Part shown: one piece after another, positions 18,182 to 26,706 of the stretch
Position numbering within the stretch: the stretch's first letter is position 1
How the letters are laid out: every line of letters begins with the position of its first letter
Source of the DNA: Vibrio mexicanus
GTDB lineage: Bacteria > Pseudomonadota > Gammaproteobacteria > Enterobacterales > Vibrionaceae
NCBI RefSeq assembly: GCF_001012815.1
Contig: NZ_JYJP01000132.1
Location: 1-45,993 of the forward strand
Reading direction: 5' to 3'
Length of the DNA: 45,993 bases
Position numbers and translations under genes: made by a program
Notes under the pieces: model-generated
The model's database searches: none
What the model saw: the letters and a program-made list of their open reading frames with translations, nothing else
What the model was told of the DNA's origin: nothing

Positions 18182-18322
18182 ATGAAAATTAAACTAAAGA
18201 ACTATATTGACGAGTTTGTAGATACTGGGTTGGAATTTAACTTATTGTTTTTATTGTCTTTATTAAAATTTTGTTTTCTTTATTTTGAATCTCGTCGCAA
18301 AAAAAAATCCACCATTTTTTGA
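18182..18322 (+). CDS. Doubtful 46-residue small open frame
   Basis: The frame starts MKIKLKNYIDEFVDTGLEFN and continues with a hydrophobic stretch (LLFLLSLLKFCFLYF) and a basic end (ESRRKKKSTIF). A membrane helix is possible. No convincing ribosome site precedes the ATG (only ACAGG, 1-5 bases away), and the local A+T richness makes such frames frequent by chance. I recognise no family. It could equally be part of the porin leader. Confidence 0.2.
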   Translation: MKIKLKNYIDEFVDTGLEFNLLFLLSLLKFCFLYFESRRKKKSTIF

Positions 18323-18437
18323 TGCGAAAAAAGTTTGCCAAGATGCCCCTGTCCATAAATAGTCCACTCGTAAAACAGGGCTTTACAGCCTGAGTGACAA
18401 AAGAAAAAGCAAATAATAAATATAGGGGTTAATAACC

Positions 18438-19550
18438 ATGTCTTTCAAGAAAACACTACTAGGTGCAGCAATTGCAACTGCAACTATGGCAGCGGGTACT
18501 GCTAACGCTTACATGATCGGTGATGCTAACGACGCAAACGTAGAAGTTTACGGTGTTGTATCTATCTCAGCTGTTGATTATGGTGCGTCTAACGACACTG
18601 GTCCAGAGGATGGTTGGGCATTAGAAAACGAAACACGCATCGGTTTCCGTGCAGCTAAAGTAATGACAGACAGCGTGACGGCATTTGCACAAGTTGAATC
18701 TGGCTGGGTTCTAGACGACGGTGCGAAATTGGGTAATCGTGACACATTCGTTGGTTTCCGCGGTGACGATTGGGGTCAAGTACGCTTTGGCCGTATGCTA
18801 ACGCCACTTTACGAACTAGTTGATTGGCCATATTCTGCATCTAACCTAGGCCGCACGTTTGACCGAGCTTGGCGTAGCGGTGAGCGTTACCACTTTGACC
18901 GTAAGAGCCAAATGATGCGTTACGATTCACCAATGTTCGGTGATGTTGTGAAGTTCAGCCTAGCGGGTGGTAACGGTAGCGAAAACCACAAAGATTCCAA
19001 CTTCTTCGGCGGTTCTGTATCGGTAACTCCGTTCGACATGTTAACTCTACACGCTGCTTATGAAGCGGCAAAAGAGACGACATTTGAAGGTGGTGAAGAC
19101 GGCTACTTCGATACGAACAACCCTGTACCACCAGGTGATACTCCAGCTTGGGTTCCAGGTGTAGCTGCATCAATCGGTGATACAGATTCTGCATTCGTTG
19201 GCTTCGAGCTACGCCCAGTAGATAACTTCAATATCTTGGGTGCATACAAAACAGGCTCTTACGACTCGACTAACAACGGTGGTGGCTACGGTTACAAAGA
19301 GCGTGAAATCGAAGCTTACTCTATTCAAGCAAACTACTACCACGGTGCAATGAACTTCCGTCTTGGCTATGCAGACCAAAGTGGTAAGACAGATAACGTA
19401 ACAGACAAAGATCTAGATGTGACTTCTATTTCTGGTGAAGCAGGTTACTCATTTAACTCTGTTTACACGTTTGTTCGCCTAACTCAACAAGATGACGTAG
19501 ATTTTGACAAAGATCTAATGATCCGCATCGGTACTGAGTGGGTATTCTAA
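18438..19550 (+). CDS. Outer-membrane general porin
   Basis: The 370-residue protein has a signal peptide (MSFKKTLLGAAIATATMAAG, cleavage near TANA-YM). The 16-strand trimeric-porin pattern then begins NVEVYGVVSISAVDYG and ends with the aromatic terminus RIGTEWVF. The segments WGQVRFGRMLTPLYELVDWP and SGERYHFDRKSQMMRYDSP, with clustered Arg and Asp, fit the eyelet and constriction region of gram-negative porins. It is related to the OmpU/porin_4 group but I cannot assign an exact orthologue. Codon bias suggests high expression. It is a single gene, followed by a G+C-rich hairpin. Confidence 0.85.
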   Translation: MSFKKTLLGAAIATATMAAGTANAYMIGDANDANVEVYGVVSISAVDYGASNDTGPEDGWALENETRIGFRAAKVMTDSVTAFAQVESGWVLDDGAKLGNRDTFVGFRGDDWGQVRFGRMLTPLYELVDWPYSASNLGRTFDRAWRSGERYHFDRKSQMMRYDSPMFGDVVKFSLAGGNGSENHKDSNFFGGSVSVTPFDMLTLHAAYEAAKETTFEGGEDGYFDTNNPVPPGDTPAWVPGVAASIGDTDSAFVGFELRPVDNFNILGAYKTGSYDSTNNGGGYGYKEREIEAYSIQANYYHGAMNFRLGYADQSGKTDNVTDKDLDVTSISGEAGYSFNSVYTFVRLTQQDDVDFDKDLMIRIGTEWVF

Positions 19551-19590
19551 TCTAGACTGTTCCTAGTATGAATGAGTTCTAGTATGATTT

Positions 19591-19612
19591 AGGCGGGCTA
19601 TTAGTCCGCCTA
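19591..19612 (+). terminator. Hairpin after the porin gene
   Basis: AGGCGG / CCGCCT arms surround a 9-base loop. The T tail is weak (TATGTTCGTTTT), so termination is likely but not certain. Confidence 0.5.
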
Positions 19613-19684
19613 TGTTCGTTTTACTCAATAAGGAAATCTTTGCATTCCAATAACCATTATTTGAATACCACGATGGAGTAGGTA

Positions 19685-20338
19685 ATGAAAAAACTCGCAA
19701 TCTTATTATGTGCACTAATCAGCGTTCCTGCCTTTTCTAAAGTGACGGTTCAAACTGACAATCGTGTAGAGATTTTAGCGGTAAATCAGGCCATTAACGA
19801 TGTACCAAATATAGGCCGAGGTGATTTACAGATCGAAAACGGTGAGAATCAGCTACTAATCCGTGTTACTGCGATGATTGATACCAATGGTGGTAAAGAG
19901 AAGTTTAGCTCACTACCAATGGTAGTGAAGTTTAATGCCAGTGATGAAACTCTAAAATTTGAAACGCCATATGCTATTCGTGATAACCGAGGTGTAACTC
20001 GCTTTAAAAGAGCGCCAGAAGTCAAAGTTACCAGTAGTAAAGGCGCTATTGATGTTGTGACTGATAATATTACTAATCAAACATTTGACTTGATTAAAGA
20101 TTATAACGCGATGTTGGCAAACTATAATCGAGAAGGTGGTGTGGCTGCCATTACAGCGGCCCCTGTGCAGTTGCCAGAAGTCGCCCCAGTGCCAGTTCAT
20201 CCAATCGAAACAGCTGTATCAAGCAAGCAAACCAAACCTATGGTCAAACCAAGCCAGTTGCAAAAAGATTTTATGGCGATGACGCCAGAACAGCGCCAAG
20301 AGTTCGTTTCTTGGGCAGTTAAGAACATGAGTAATTAA
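19685..20338 (+). CDS. UPF0319 / DUF2057 secreted protein
   Basis: The 217-residue protein has a signal peptide (MKKLAILLCALISVPAFSKV). The DUF2057 (YccT) pattern follows, with VEILAVNQ near the N-terminus and a central FKRAPEVKVTSSKG. The C-terminal tail has a Pro-rich linker (VQLPEVAPVPVHP), then a helical MTPEQRQEFVSWAVKNM. Members are predicted periplasmic or envelope proteins of unknown biochemical role. The gene lies alone between the porin and gltX and ends before a long hairpin. Confidence 0.8.
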   Translation: MKKLAILLCALISVPAFSKVTVQTDNRVEILAVNQAINDVPNIGRGDLQIENGENQLLIRVTAMIDTNGGKEKFSSLPMVVKFNASDETLKFETPYAIRDNRGVTRFKRAPEVKVTSSKGAIDVVTDNITNQTFDLIKDYNAMLANYNREGGVAAITAAPVQLPEVAPVPVHPIETAVSSKQTKPMVKPSQLQKDFMAMTPEQRQEFVSWAVKNMSN

Positions 20339-20397
20339 TCCTACTGACAGGATTAAATCCAAGAAATTACTGCAAGCTTTTATTGTAGTAGGCAAGA

Positions 20398-20436
20398 ACG
20401 GTGCTAAAATAACGCGCAAATTTTAGCGCCGTTTTT
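20398..20436 (+). terminator. Long hairpin between the UPF0319 gene and gltX
   Basis: The stem ACGGTGCTAAAAT / ATTTTAGCGCCGT with a loop of about 9 bases is followed by GTTTTTG. It is either the terminator of the upstream gene or a leader element of gltX, whose ATG is 60 bases further on. Confidence 0.75.
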
Positions 20437-20495
20437 GTATTTACCATTCTGGTCGATGAGAAAGCGCGCAGATCAAAATCATTAAGGTACTTTTC

Positions 20496-21923
20496 ATGAC
20501 GGTTAAAACTCGTTTTGCTCCTAGCCCAACTGGCTATCTTCACGTAGGTGGTGCTCGTACTGCTCTGTATTCTTGGTTGTTCGCAAAGAGCCAAGGTGGT
20601 GAGTTTGTGCTACGTATTGAAGACACGGATTTAGAGCGCAACTCGCAAGAAGCGGTAGATGCAATCCTTGAAGGCATGCAGTGGATGGGTATGGAATGGG
20701 ACGAAGGTCCTTACTTCCAATCTAAGCGTTTTGACCGTTATAACGAGATGGTAGACAAGCTACTAGCGGAAGACAAAGCCTACAAGTGCTACGCATCTAA
20801 AGAGCTACTAGACGAAATCCGCGCTGAGCAAGAAGCAGCAAAAGAGATGCCTCGCTACGATGCAAACCATCCGAAAATTGTTGCGGCTAATGCCGAAGCG
20901 AAAGAAGGTGATGCTTTTGTTATCCGCTTCCGTAACCCAAAAGAAGGCAGCGTTGTATTTGACGACCAAATTCGTGGTCGCATCGAAATTGCTAATAGCC
21001 AGCTAGATGATTTGATCATTCGCCGTACTGACGGCGCGCCAACGTACAATTTCGTGGTTGTCGTGGATGATTGGGATATGGGTATCACACACGTTGTTCG
21101 TGGTGAAGACCACATCAACAACACGCCTCGTCAGATCAACATCTATGAAGCGCTAGGTGCACCAGTGCCGACTTTTGCTCACTGTGCAATGATTCTAGGC
21201 GATGATGGTGCGAAACTGTCTAAGCGCCACGGCGCGGTGTCGGTAATGCAGTACCGCGACGAAGGTTACTTGCCAAATGCATTAAATAACTACTTAGTGC
21301 GTCTTGGTTGGTCTCATGGTGACCAAGAGATCTTCTCAGAAGAGGAGATGATTAAGTTATTCTCATTGAATGCCATCAGCAAATCTGCATCGGCTTTCAA
21401 TACTGAAAAGCTACTTTGGTTGAACAACCACTACATCAAGACATCTGCACCTGAGTACGTGGCTGAGTACCTTCAATGGCACTTAGACAACCAAAACCTA
21501 AACATTGAAAACGGTCCAGCGATCACGGAAGTGATCAAGCTAGTGGGTGAGCGTTGCAATACTTTGGTTGAGTTAGCAGAGCAAATTCGCTACTTCTACG
21601 AAGATTTCTCTGAGTTTGAAGCTCGTGCAGCTAAGAAACACTTACGCGGCGTTGCTAAAGGCCCGCTGGCGCTTGCACTAGCAAAAGCAGAAGCACTAGA
21701 AGATTGGACAATGGCTAACATCAAAGATGGCATAATCGCGGCTGTTTGCGAAGAACTTGAAATCGGCATGGGTAAAATCGGTATGCCACTTCGCGTAGCT
21801 GTAACAGGTGGCGGCCAGTCTCCTTCTGTTGATGCTGTGATGGAGCTAGTGGGTAAAGAGCGCGTGATCGCTCGTATCAAGATGGCTATCGCGTTTATTG
21901 AAGAGCGTGAAGCAAACGCTTAA
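20496..21923 (+). CDS. gltX: Glutamyl-tRNA synthetase GltX
   Basis: GltX charges tRNA-Glu. The 475-residue length is close to E. coli (471). The class I signature is FAPSPTGYLHVGGARTALYS at the N-terminus, with KLSKR (residues 240-244) as the KMSKS-type loop. The discriminating-type segments VRGEDHINNTPRQINIYEAL and HCAMILGDDGAKLSK are present, along with a C-terminal anticodon-binding helical region ending FIEEREANA. Codon use is that of a well-expressed housekeeping gene. It ends at a strong terminator. Confidence 0.97.
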   Translation: MTVKTRFAPSPTGYLHVGGARTALYSWLFAKSQGGEFVLRIEDTDLERNSQEAVDAILEGMQWMGMEWDEGPYFQSKRFDRYNEMVDKLLAEDKAYKCYASKELLDEIRAEQEAAKEMPRYDANHPKIVAANAEAKEGDAFVIRFRNPKEGSVVFDDQIRGRIEIANSQLDDLIIRRTDGAPTYNFVVVVDDWDMGITHVVRGEDHINNTPRQINIYEALGAPVPTFAHCAMILGDDGAKLSKRHGAVSVMQYRDEGYLPNALNNYLVRLGWSHGDQEIFSEEEMIKLFSLNAISKSASAFNTEKLLWLNNHYIKTSAPEYVAEYLQWHLDNQNLNIENGPAITEVIKLVGERCNTLVELAEQIRYFYEDFSEFEARAAKKHLRGVAKGPLALALAKAEALEDWTMANIKDGIIAAVCEELEIGMGKIGMPLRVAVTGGGQSPSVDAVMELVGKERVIARIKMAIAFIEEREANA

Positions 21924-21942
21924 TTTTACGGTCTTAAATGAC

Positions 21943-21973
21943 AAAGCCGCAGTGTATCACTGCGGCTTTTTTG
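21943..21973. terminator. Terminator after gltX
   Basis: The stem AAAGCCGCAGTG / CACTGCGGCTTT with loop TAT is followed by TTTTG. Confidence 0.93.
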
Positions 21974-21987
21974 ATCCTGTTTAAGTG

Positions 21988-22493
21988 CTATTTTAAGGCG
22001 ATGCTGTTCAAGCGTCCCATAAACTCTAAGATCTCTAAATTCTCTTTGTTGGCTTCAAGCAGTGCTTTCTTAGTCTTGGTGTACGCACCTAATCGGCCAT
22101 GTTTTTTAATTGAGCACACTACACTTTTATAGATGAGCTTGCCATCTTCATCGTAATTGCGCCAAGCGGCAATGTAACACTCGTCTTTCCTGTCCGGTTC
22201 ATTCTTAGTCGGGCGAGGCTTAAATATAATTCTCGGCTCGAGCGAATGAGGCAGTCGCGTCATCAGATAGGGATCTTTGAGTAGTCGACGCCAAAATTTT
22301 CCCCACATTTCTTTACCAAGCTCGTTGCGTAGCTTTATCGCTTTTTTCAGAGCCTTTTTGTCCCCAATCCGAACAAACCCTACTGAACGATGAAGCACAG
22401 TATCATCAGGGGTGTGGATGTGGACCTTATAGCAGTCTTACCCTTTGAAACAAAGCGGTGGCCAGTGTTCGTGGTTAGATTACTCTTGCTCAT
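21988..22493 (-). CDS. AP2-like hypothetical protein (frame broken near 22437)
   Basis: The long frame starts only at a GTG (22398), with no ribosome site. Upstream in another frame an ATG at 22493 gives MSKSNLTTNTGHRFVSKGK. Restoring one base near 22437 joins the two (SKGKDCYKVHIHTPDDTVLH), for 168 residues. The pattern of YKVHIHTPDD, then GFVRIGDKKALKKAIKLRNE, resembles the three-strand plus helix AP2-type DNA-binding fold found in some Vibrio proteins. I hold that family call loosely. The C-terminal half is basic (RKDECYIAAWRN, KKHGRLGAYTKTKKALLEAN). It sits between gltX and an orphan ParA gene, on the same strand as the latter and 120 bases after it. Confidence 0.6.
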
Positions 22494-22613
22494 TACTCAG
22501 TTATCGATAATTTTGTTATTAACATTGTAGGGGATAAATAGAGCTTGTTGCAATAATCACCATCAATAGTCGGTTCTATTACGGGGCCAATGTTTTAAGG
22601 TGTTGATCTTTAA

Positions 22614-23339
22614 TTAAGTGTTTGAACTCATATCAACGGATGACAGTTGTTTAGGTGTTTTCAGCTCGCTCAGCCAACTAATGGTGTTCTGCCACAATGC
22701 TTTATCAATTGAAGTGTCGATGGGTCTTTTGTAGTAGAAAGCATCTTGATAAAGGTGACTGTCTGACATACTTCCTAAAGTAGGAAACTGCCGAAAGTGA
22801 TTGAGCAAGTTTGTTACTCGTTCAACATTTTTGTTTTGCTCGGCGCAGCGATTGATGATGAAAGATAAAGCGATGTTCCGCCGAGTCAGCACTCCAGAGT
22901 CAATCACATCCTTGATAAACGGCAAGCTGGCATGAAGATCAACAGGAGAAGGTGACATAGGTAGGATAATAGCATCAACAAAGTGTGTGTATCGCGCCAT
23001 TTCTTCTCGGGAAAAGTTGGAGGGCGAGTCGAGTATGACAAATTCTGCGTCCCGAGAAACCTTTAGCGATAATGCCATTTCCGATAGACTTCGAAACGAT
23101 GGACTATAGGTTTGGGAGCAGCCACTATTGATACAATCAGCCCAATCGTGGCTAGAACGCTGCTTGTCAAAGTCGATGACATTCACCTTATAGTCGCGCT
23201 CAATTAGGTGGCTGACTAATGCCGCAGTTACAGTCGACTTGCCGACGCCGCCTTTTTGATTCATCACTAATATTTTGGTGGCTTTGGCGTGGTGGATACT
23301 GACGGTATTTTTGTTTCGGGTGCTAAGTTTATACTGCAT
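22614..23339 (-). CDS. Orphan ParA/MinD-family ATPase
   Basis: The protein is 241 residues from the ATG at 23339 (MQYKLSTRNKNTVSIHHAKA); the frame remains open to 23405, but an AGG ribosome site lies 8 bases before this ATG. It has a deviant Walker A (MNQKGGVGKSTVTAALVSHL, about residues 29-48), a switch region with VNVIDFDKQRSSHDW, and Walker B in EFVILDSPSNFSREE. ParA proteins are dimeric ATPases that position DNA or protein cargo. No ParB or parS is visible. Placement next to the polar flagellar cluster hints at polar positioning, but this is conjecture. Confidence 0.8.
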   Translation of the reverse strand: MQYKLSTRNKNTVSIHHAKATKILVMNQKGGVGKSTVTAALVSHLIERDYKVNVIDFDKQRSSHDWADCINSGCSQTYSPSFRSLSEMALSLKVSRDAEFVILDSPSNFSREEMARYTHFVDAIILPMSPSPVDLHASLPFIKDVIDSGVLTRRNIALSFIINRCAEQNKNVERVTNLLNHFRQFPTLGSMSDSHLYQDAFYYKRPIDTSIDKALWQNTISWLSELKTPKQLSSVDMSSNT

Positions 23340-23530
23340 TAGCCTGAATCTGCTGAAGAGAGGGGGAACAAACAGAGCGCTAGATTGGCATACTTTGCTT
23401 GTCAAATAGAGTAAATCAAGATGAATTATGAAGCTAAATCACAGACTCTTTGGCAGCGCAGATTAATAGGGTTCGGTCATATTGGAAAAGGTTATTCCCC
23501 AACTAGTGGTGATAACTTCTGTTAAGCAAA

Positions 23531-23562
23531 AGAAGGCCTAGTCATTAGACTAGGCCTTCTTC
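23531..23562 (-). terminator. Terminator of tRNA-Arg
   Basis: A perfect 13-base stem AGAAGGCCTAGTC / GACTAGGCCTTCT with loop ATTA lies just past the 3' end of the tRNA on the minus strand. Confidence 0.85.
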
Positions 23563-23566
23563 AATA

Positions 23567-23643
23567 TGGCGCTCCCGATAGGATTCGAACCTATGACCTG
23601 CCCCTTAGGAGGGGGCTGCGCTATCCAGCTGTGCCACGGGAGC
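23567..23643 (-). tRNA. tRNA-Arg (anticodon CCT)
   Basis: This is a 77-base minus-strand cloverleaf with acceptor stem GCTCCCG/CGGGAGC, anticodon stem GCCCC/GGGGC, loop CTCCTAA, T-arm GGTTCGAATCC and an encoded CCA. Confidence 0.96.
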
Positions 23644-23710
23644 TTTGATGTGACTATGATACTGATTTAAATAAACTTTGTTAAGATGTGATCTGTACTT
23701 AGTCGATTTG

Positions 23711-24844
23711 CTACAGAAGTTTATGCATCACATCGCCGATCTGAATACTGCCTGACAGATCCGACTGATCAACGGTGAGCTCGGCTTCGTGTTCATAAAC
23801 TCTTGATACAGTCACGGTAATATCCGACTGTGTCACCTTATTGCGCGGCAAACCGTTTTGATCGATGAATGAACCCGTGTGCCAAAGTTGAAGTTTATCG
23901 CCTTCTTCCACGCCGTGCATACGGCCAAGATCCATAACAATGGTGTTGCCAAATTTTGCGACGACTTCCGGCAAAGTGACTTTACATGACACTTCCGACT
24001 CAAGATCCAGCATGATGTTGCGGCTGACACGAAGCATCATTTCACCATAAGTCGATGCCCAGAAGCGTGCGCTTTTGGTATCAATTTTACTCGTCTTAGG
24101 AAATGGCCAACGCGCGACTTCACGATAGTTTCGGGTATAGACTTCGTGGCCTGTTTTGCCGTCGAACACTTGCATCTCCAGCGCGAACTGACGATTGATC
24201 TCGTCGTCTCGAAGGATTTTTTGATCGACTGTCGCCGTGAGGTCTGTGATGACTCCACCAATGATGTATTGAGCGCCAGTATCTTGAGCGATCATTTTTA
24301 GTCTTTCTGGGTAACGTTTACTGATCTCGTAATCGGTGGTTCCAACAGAAACGAAGCTTGCTGATTCCTGTTTAAGCTGACGATTAATGACGTGTGCAAA
24401 GTCATCACCTAAGCGGTAAACCTGGCCCATTACCGCTTGTTGTGGGGAGGCAATGTCAATGTTACCCACTAAGAAAGTCTTCTTGTATTGACTAACGTGG
24501 CAACCCGTTGCCGATGGATAGATATCAATTCGAATGCGAACGGACATTACGCCTCTGCGAGAGCGTTGCTGCTCTACCATTATGTATCGAACTTCGTGAT
24601 TCGCAAATTGATACTCTTTACGGTTTTCTTCAAGAAGTGGACGAAGGTTACTGATGCCGCCAATATCCGCGCCGGCAAAGCTTACCGCCTTATAGATAGC
24701 GTCTTCTAGCGCATGAACCCTTGCCACCTCTTCAGATGAAACAACGGTTGCCGTACCGGTCACTTGATACCAAGCGGCACTGACACTCGATGAAAAGAGT
24801 GCTGAGTAAAAGACTGATATAGCGAGGAAAAAAAACTTTTTCAT
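23711..24844 (-). CDS. flgT: Flagellar H-ring protein FlgT
   Basis: FlgT is the inner part of the Vibrio-specific H ring around the LP ring, needed for MotX/MotY and sheathed-flagellum assembly. The 377-residue protein has a signal peptide (MKKFFFLAISVFYSALFSSS). An N-terminal domain contains ATVVSSEEVARVHALEDAIY, a middle domain has QYIIGGVITDLTATVDQKIL, and a C-terminal domain has FGNTIVMDLGRMHGVEEGDK. Size and order match known Vibrio FlgT. It is divergent from flgO-flgP, the usual Vibrio arrangement, and has a sigma-54 promoter match 89 bases upstream. Confidence 0.93.
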   Translation of the reverse strand: MKKFFFLAISVFYSALFSSSVSAAWYQVTGTATVVSSEEVARVHALEDAIYKAVSFAGADIGGISNLRPLLEENRKEYQFANHEVRYIMVEQQRSRRGVMSVRIRIDIYPSATGCHVSQYKKTFLVGNIDIASPQQAVMGQVYRLGDDFAHVINRQLKQESASFVSVGTTDYEISKRYPERLKMIAQDTGAQYIIGGVITDLTATVDQKILRDDEINRQFALEMQVFDGKTGHEVYTRNYREVARWPFPKTSKIDTKSARFWASTYGEMMLRVSRNIMLDLESEVSCKVTLPEVVAKFGNTIVMDLGRMHGVEEGDKLQLWHTGSFIDQNGLPRNKVTQSDITVTVSRVYEHEAELTVDQSDLSGSIQIGDVMHKLL

Positions 24845-24932
24845 AATTATTTGCCAGTTGGGTATAAATTTTGCTTTTTAAATCTTAGCTGATTTAGGCA
24901 TTGCCTTTCTAAACAGTAGCAAATTTAGAAAA

Positions 24933-24947
24933 GCAAAGAGTGTTCCA
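24933..24947 (-). promoter_or_regulatory. Sigma-54 promoter of flgT
   Basis: Read leftward, TGGAACACTCTTTGC matches TGGCACG-N4-TTGC in the invariant GG and GC with 10 bases between. Two GGCAA motifs lie between it and the flgT start. Confidence 0.75.
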
Positions 24948-25009
24948 CAATTGGCAGTGACGTCAACTTATTGGAATACAGTGCCTTAGTATATCTGGAG
25001 ATGAAGAGA

Positions 25010-25645
25010 ATGAAAAAATGGCTGAGTCTTGCACCTGTTCTTTTTTTGACAGCTTGTGCATACGCCCCAATTTATAACGGCAAGGAGCCGTACTCTGGGT
25101 CGCAATTTATGTTAATGGAGAGTCCTCGCCATACACTAGACTTTTTTGTAGAGAGTATGACAGAAGACCTAATGGTTTCGAATACGAGTGTGTCTGCACG
25201 TACGCCGATTGCGGTAACATCTTTCGTCGATTTACAGAATATGGACGTGACGAACTGGCTAGGTAATTCGGTATCAGAAGGTTTTATCCATCAGTTCCAA
25301 CGTCGTGGCTTCAAGGTCGTTGACTTCAAGACTACTGGCTCAATTCAAGTTACCCAACAAGGTGACTTCGCCTTTAGCCGAGATTGGAAAGATCTGGCGC
25401 AAGAGCAAGAGATTCAGTATATCCTAACCGGCACCATGCTTCGTCAAGAAGGCGGTGTGTTAGTGAATGCCCGTGTTGTGGGAATGCAGTCACGTGTTGT
25501 GGTTGCGACCGCACAAGGTTTCTTACCAGCCGATCGTATTGGACGTGATTTAGATACGTTGAACTCAATGCGTACTGAAGATGGTGTTCTGATCCGTTCA
25601 GACCCAACTATGACGCAACCTTATACCGTTATTTTGCGTCCATAG
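25010..25645 (+). CDS. flgO: Flagellar outer-membrane lipoprotein FlgO
   Basis: FlgO is an outer-membrane lipoprotein needed for Vibrio motility and associated with the outer H ring. I start it at the ATG at 25010 (MKKWLSLAPVLFLTACAYAP), 8 bases after GGAG; an ATG at 25001 abuts that site and is less likely. The 211-residue product has lipobox LTAC and then the FlgO pattern (PIAVTSFVDLQNMDVTNWLG; VSEGFIHQFQRRGFKVVDFK; IQYILTGTMLRQEGGVLVNA). flgP follows after 10 bases. Both are divergent from flgT. I did not find a clear sigma-54 promoter before it. Confidence 0.92.
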   Translation: MKKWLSLAPVLFLTACAYAPIYNGKEPYSGSQFMLMESPRHTLDFFVESMTEDLMVSNTSVSARTPIAVTSFVDLQNMDVTNWLGNSVSEGFIHQFQRRGFKVVDFKTTGSIQVTQQGDFAFSRDWKDLAQEQEIQYILTGTMLRQEGGVLVNARVVGMQSRVVVATAQGFLPADRIGRDLDTLNSMRTEDGVLIRSDPTMTQPYTVILRP

Positions 25646-25655
25646 GAGTATTAAG

Positions 25656-26084
25656 ATGAAAAAGTATCTATTAATCCTAGTTGCCTTTGTTATGGTGGGT
25701 TGCCAACCACTGCACATGAATATGAATGATTGGTTAACGGCAGTAGGCTATGCAAGTATTAGCGAGCAGCAGGGCCGCAATGAAGAAGAGAAGCAAGTGC
25801 GAGCAATGCGCGCTTCAAAGATCGACGCCTATCGAGAGTTAGCAGAGCAAGTGTACGGTATGCGCGTAAGTGGTCGTGCAGATCTGAAAGATCAGCGTTT
25901 AGGCACTGAACGTACCTCAGGCGCAGTTGATGGTGTGATCCGTGGTGCTGAAGTAGTAAGAAGCTACAAAGTGGGTGACAGCTATGTCACAGAGCTTCGC
26001 CTCGATATAAAGAAAATGGATATGTTGAGAAGCTACGGTGAAGTTCAACAAGTTCCAGAGAAGCGACAACAAACGATCTTCTAG
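25656..26084 (+). CDS. flgP: Flagellar outer-membrane lipoprotein FlgP
   Basis: FlgP forms the outer H ring or basal-disc layer at the outer membrane in sheathed and related flagella. The 142-residue protein has a lipoprotein signal (MKKYLLILVAFVMVGCQPLH, Cys16) and the LPP20/FlgP pattern (VGYASISEQQGRNEEEKQVR; ASKIDAYRELAEQVYGMRVS; GAEVVRSYKVGDSYVTELRL). A ribosome site, AGGAGT, lies 7 bases before the ATG. It is 10 bases after flgO and ends at a strong terminator. Confidence 0.93.
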   Translation: MKKYLLILVAFVMVGCQPLHMNMNDWLTAVGYASISEQQGRNEEEKQVRAMRASKIDAYRELAEQVYGMRVSGRADLKDQRLGTERTSGAVDGVIRGAEVVRSYKVGDSYVTELRLDIKKMDMLRSYGEVQQVPEKRQQTIF

Positions 26085-26130
26085 TTCGTCAATTTGATAC
26101 AGAACAACTTCATTCTCTTCAGCACAAATG

Positions 26131-26163
26131 AAAAAGCGGCAATTGGAATTGCCGCTTTTTTGT
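26131..26163 (+). terminator. Terminator after flgP
   Basis: The palindrome AAAAAGCGGCAATT / AATTGCCGCTTTTT is followed by a T run. Confidence 0.93.
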
Positions 26164-26235
26164 GTCTGAATGTTTTTTAGGTTATCAAAAAGTTCTTAGG
26201 CTTATCTAAGCCAAGTTTCGGAGTGAATCCTAATA

Positions 26236-26660
26236 TTACGCTTTAAGGTTTGTGCCTAAGGTTGAAATGTTTTGTGTTTGACCCCAGAGTCATAGGTCAT
26301 GCCTATCTTGCCTTGGCTTTGCTGCATCAAATTATTGAGCTTGTTAAAGCTAAGCTGAGCACGTGCCAATGCTTCCCCATTGATTAGGTTGGCTTGCTGG
26401 CAGTCGTGAACGATAGATCGGATTTGATCAACGAGAGTGCTGAGTTCAGGGTCGTCCGTGAGAGTGGAAACATCTGGGTGAGAGCCAATACGTTGATCAG
26501 TCTGTTGTAATTGTGAGATTAAGGTGACTTTTTCTTTGGCAAGTGACTCAATATCTTTTGAAATTCTTGCAGCAATAGCCGTCTTCTCTTTCTCCAATAG
26601 TTGGGAAAGATCAGTTGCATTTTTAAGTTGAAAATCAACTAAGCTTTTCAGGGCAGCCAT
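26236..26660 (-). CDS. flgN: Flagellar chaperone FlgN (frame broken near 26283)
   Basis: FlgN is the export chaperone of the hook-filament proteins FlgK and FlgL. The protein is helical and coiled-coil prone (QLLEKEKTAIAARISKDIES, about residues 19-38). As read, the frame ends at 26256 with VKHKTFQP. Restoring one G in the run complementing 26282-26285 gives the ending GGQTQNISTLGTNLKA and a stop at 26236, for 141 residues, which fits Vibrio FlgN. flgM lies 46 bases upstream on the same strand, forming a flgMN operon. Confidence 0.88.
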
Positions 26661-26706
26661 TACAACACACTACTTCTTGATTACTTATTCTGAATTACTC
26701 AGAGAC

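Larger units (their letters stand above)
17949..18437. other. Intergenic region between copA and the porin
   Basis: This 489-base gap holds the CueR promoter at its left edge, a very A+T-rich middle with one marginal 46-codon frame (18182-18322), and a porin leader with an inverted repeat GCCCCTGT / ACAGGGC (18345-18352 and 18375-18381). Confidence 0.5.

Noticed and set aside
22614..23339. Plasmid-type ParAB partition locus
   Set aside because: No ParB gene, parS array or replication gene is nearby; it sits among conserved chromosomal genes.
24971..25009. Longer start for flgO
   Set aside because: It would place residues ahead of a clear lipoprotein signal and begins at a TTG without a ribosome site.
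24950..25009. Sigma-54 promoter for flgO-flgP
   Set aside because: TGGCAGTGACG and TGGAATACAGT occur, but neither has GG and GC at the required 10-base separation.
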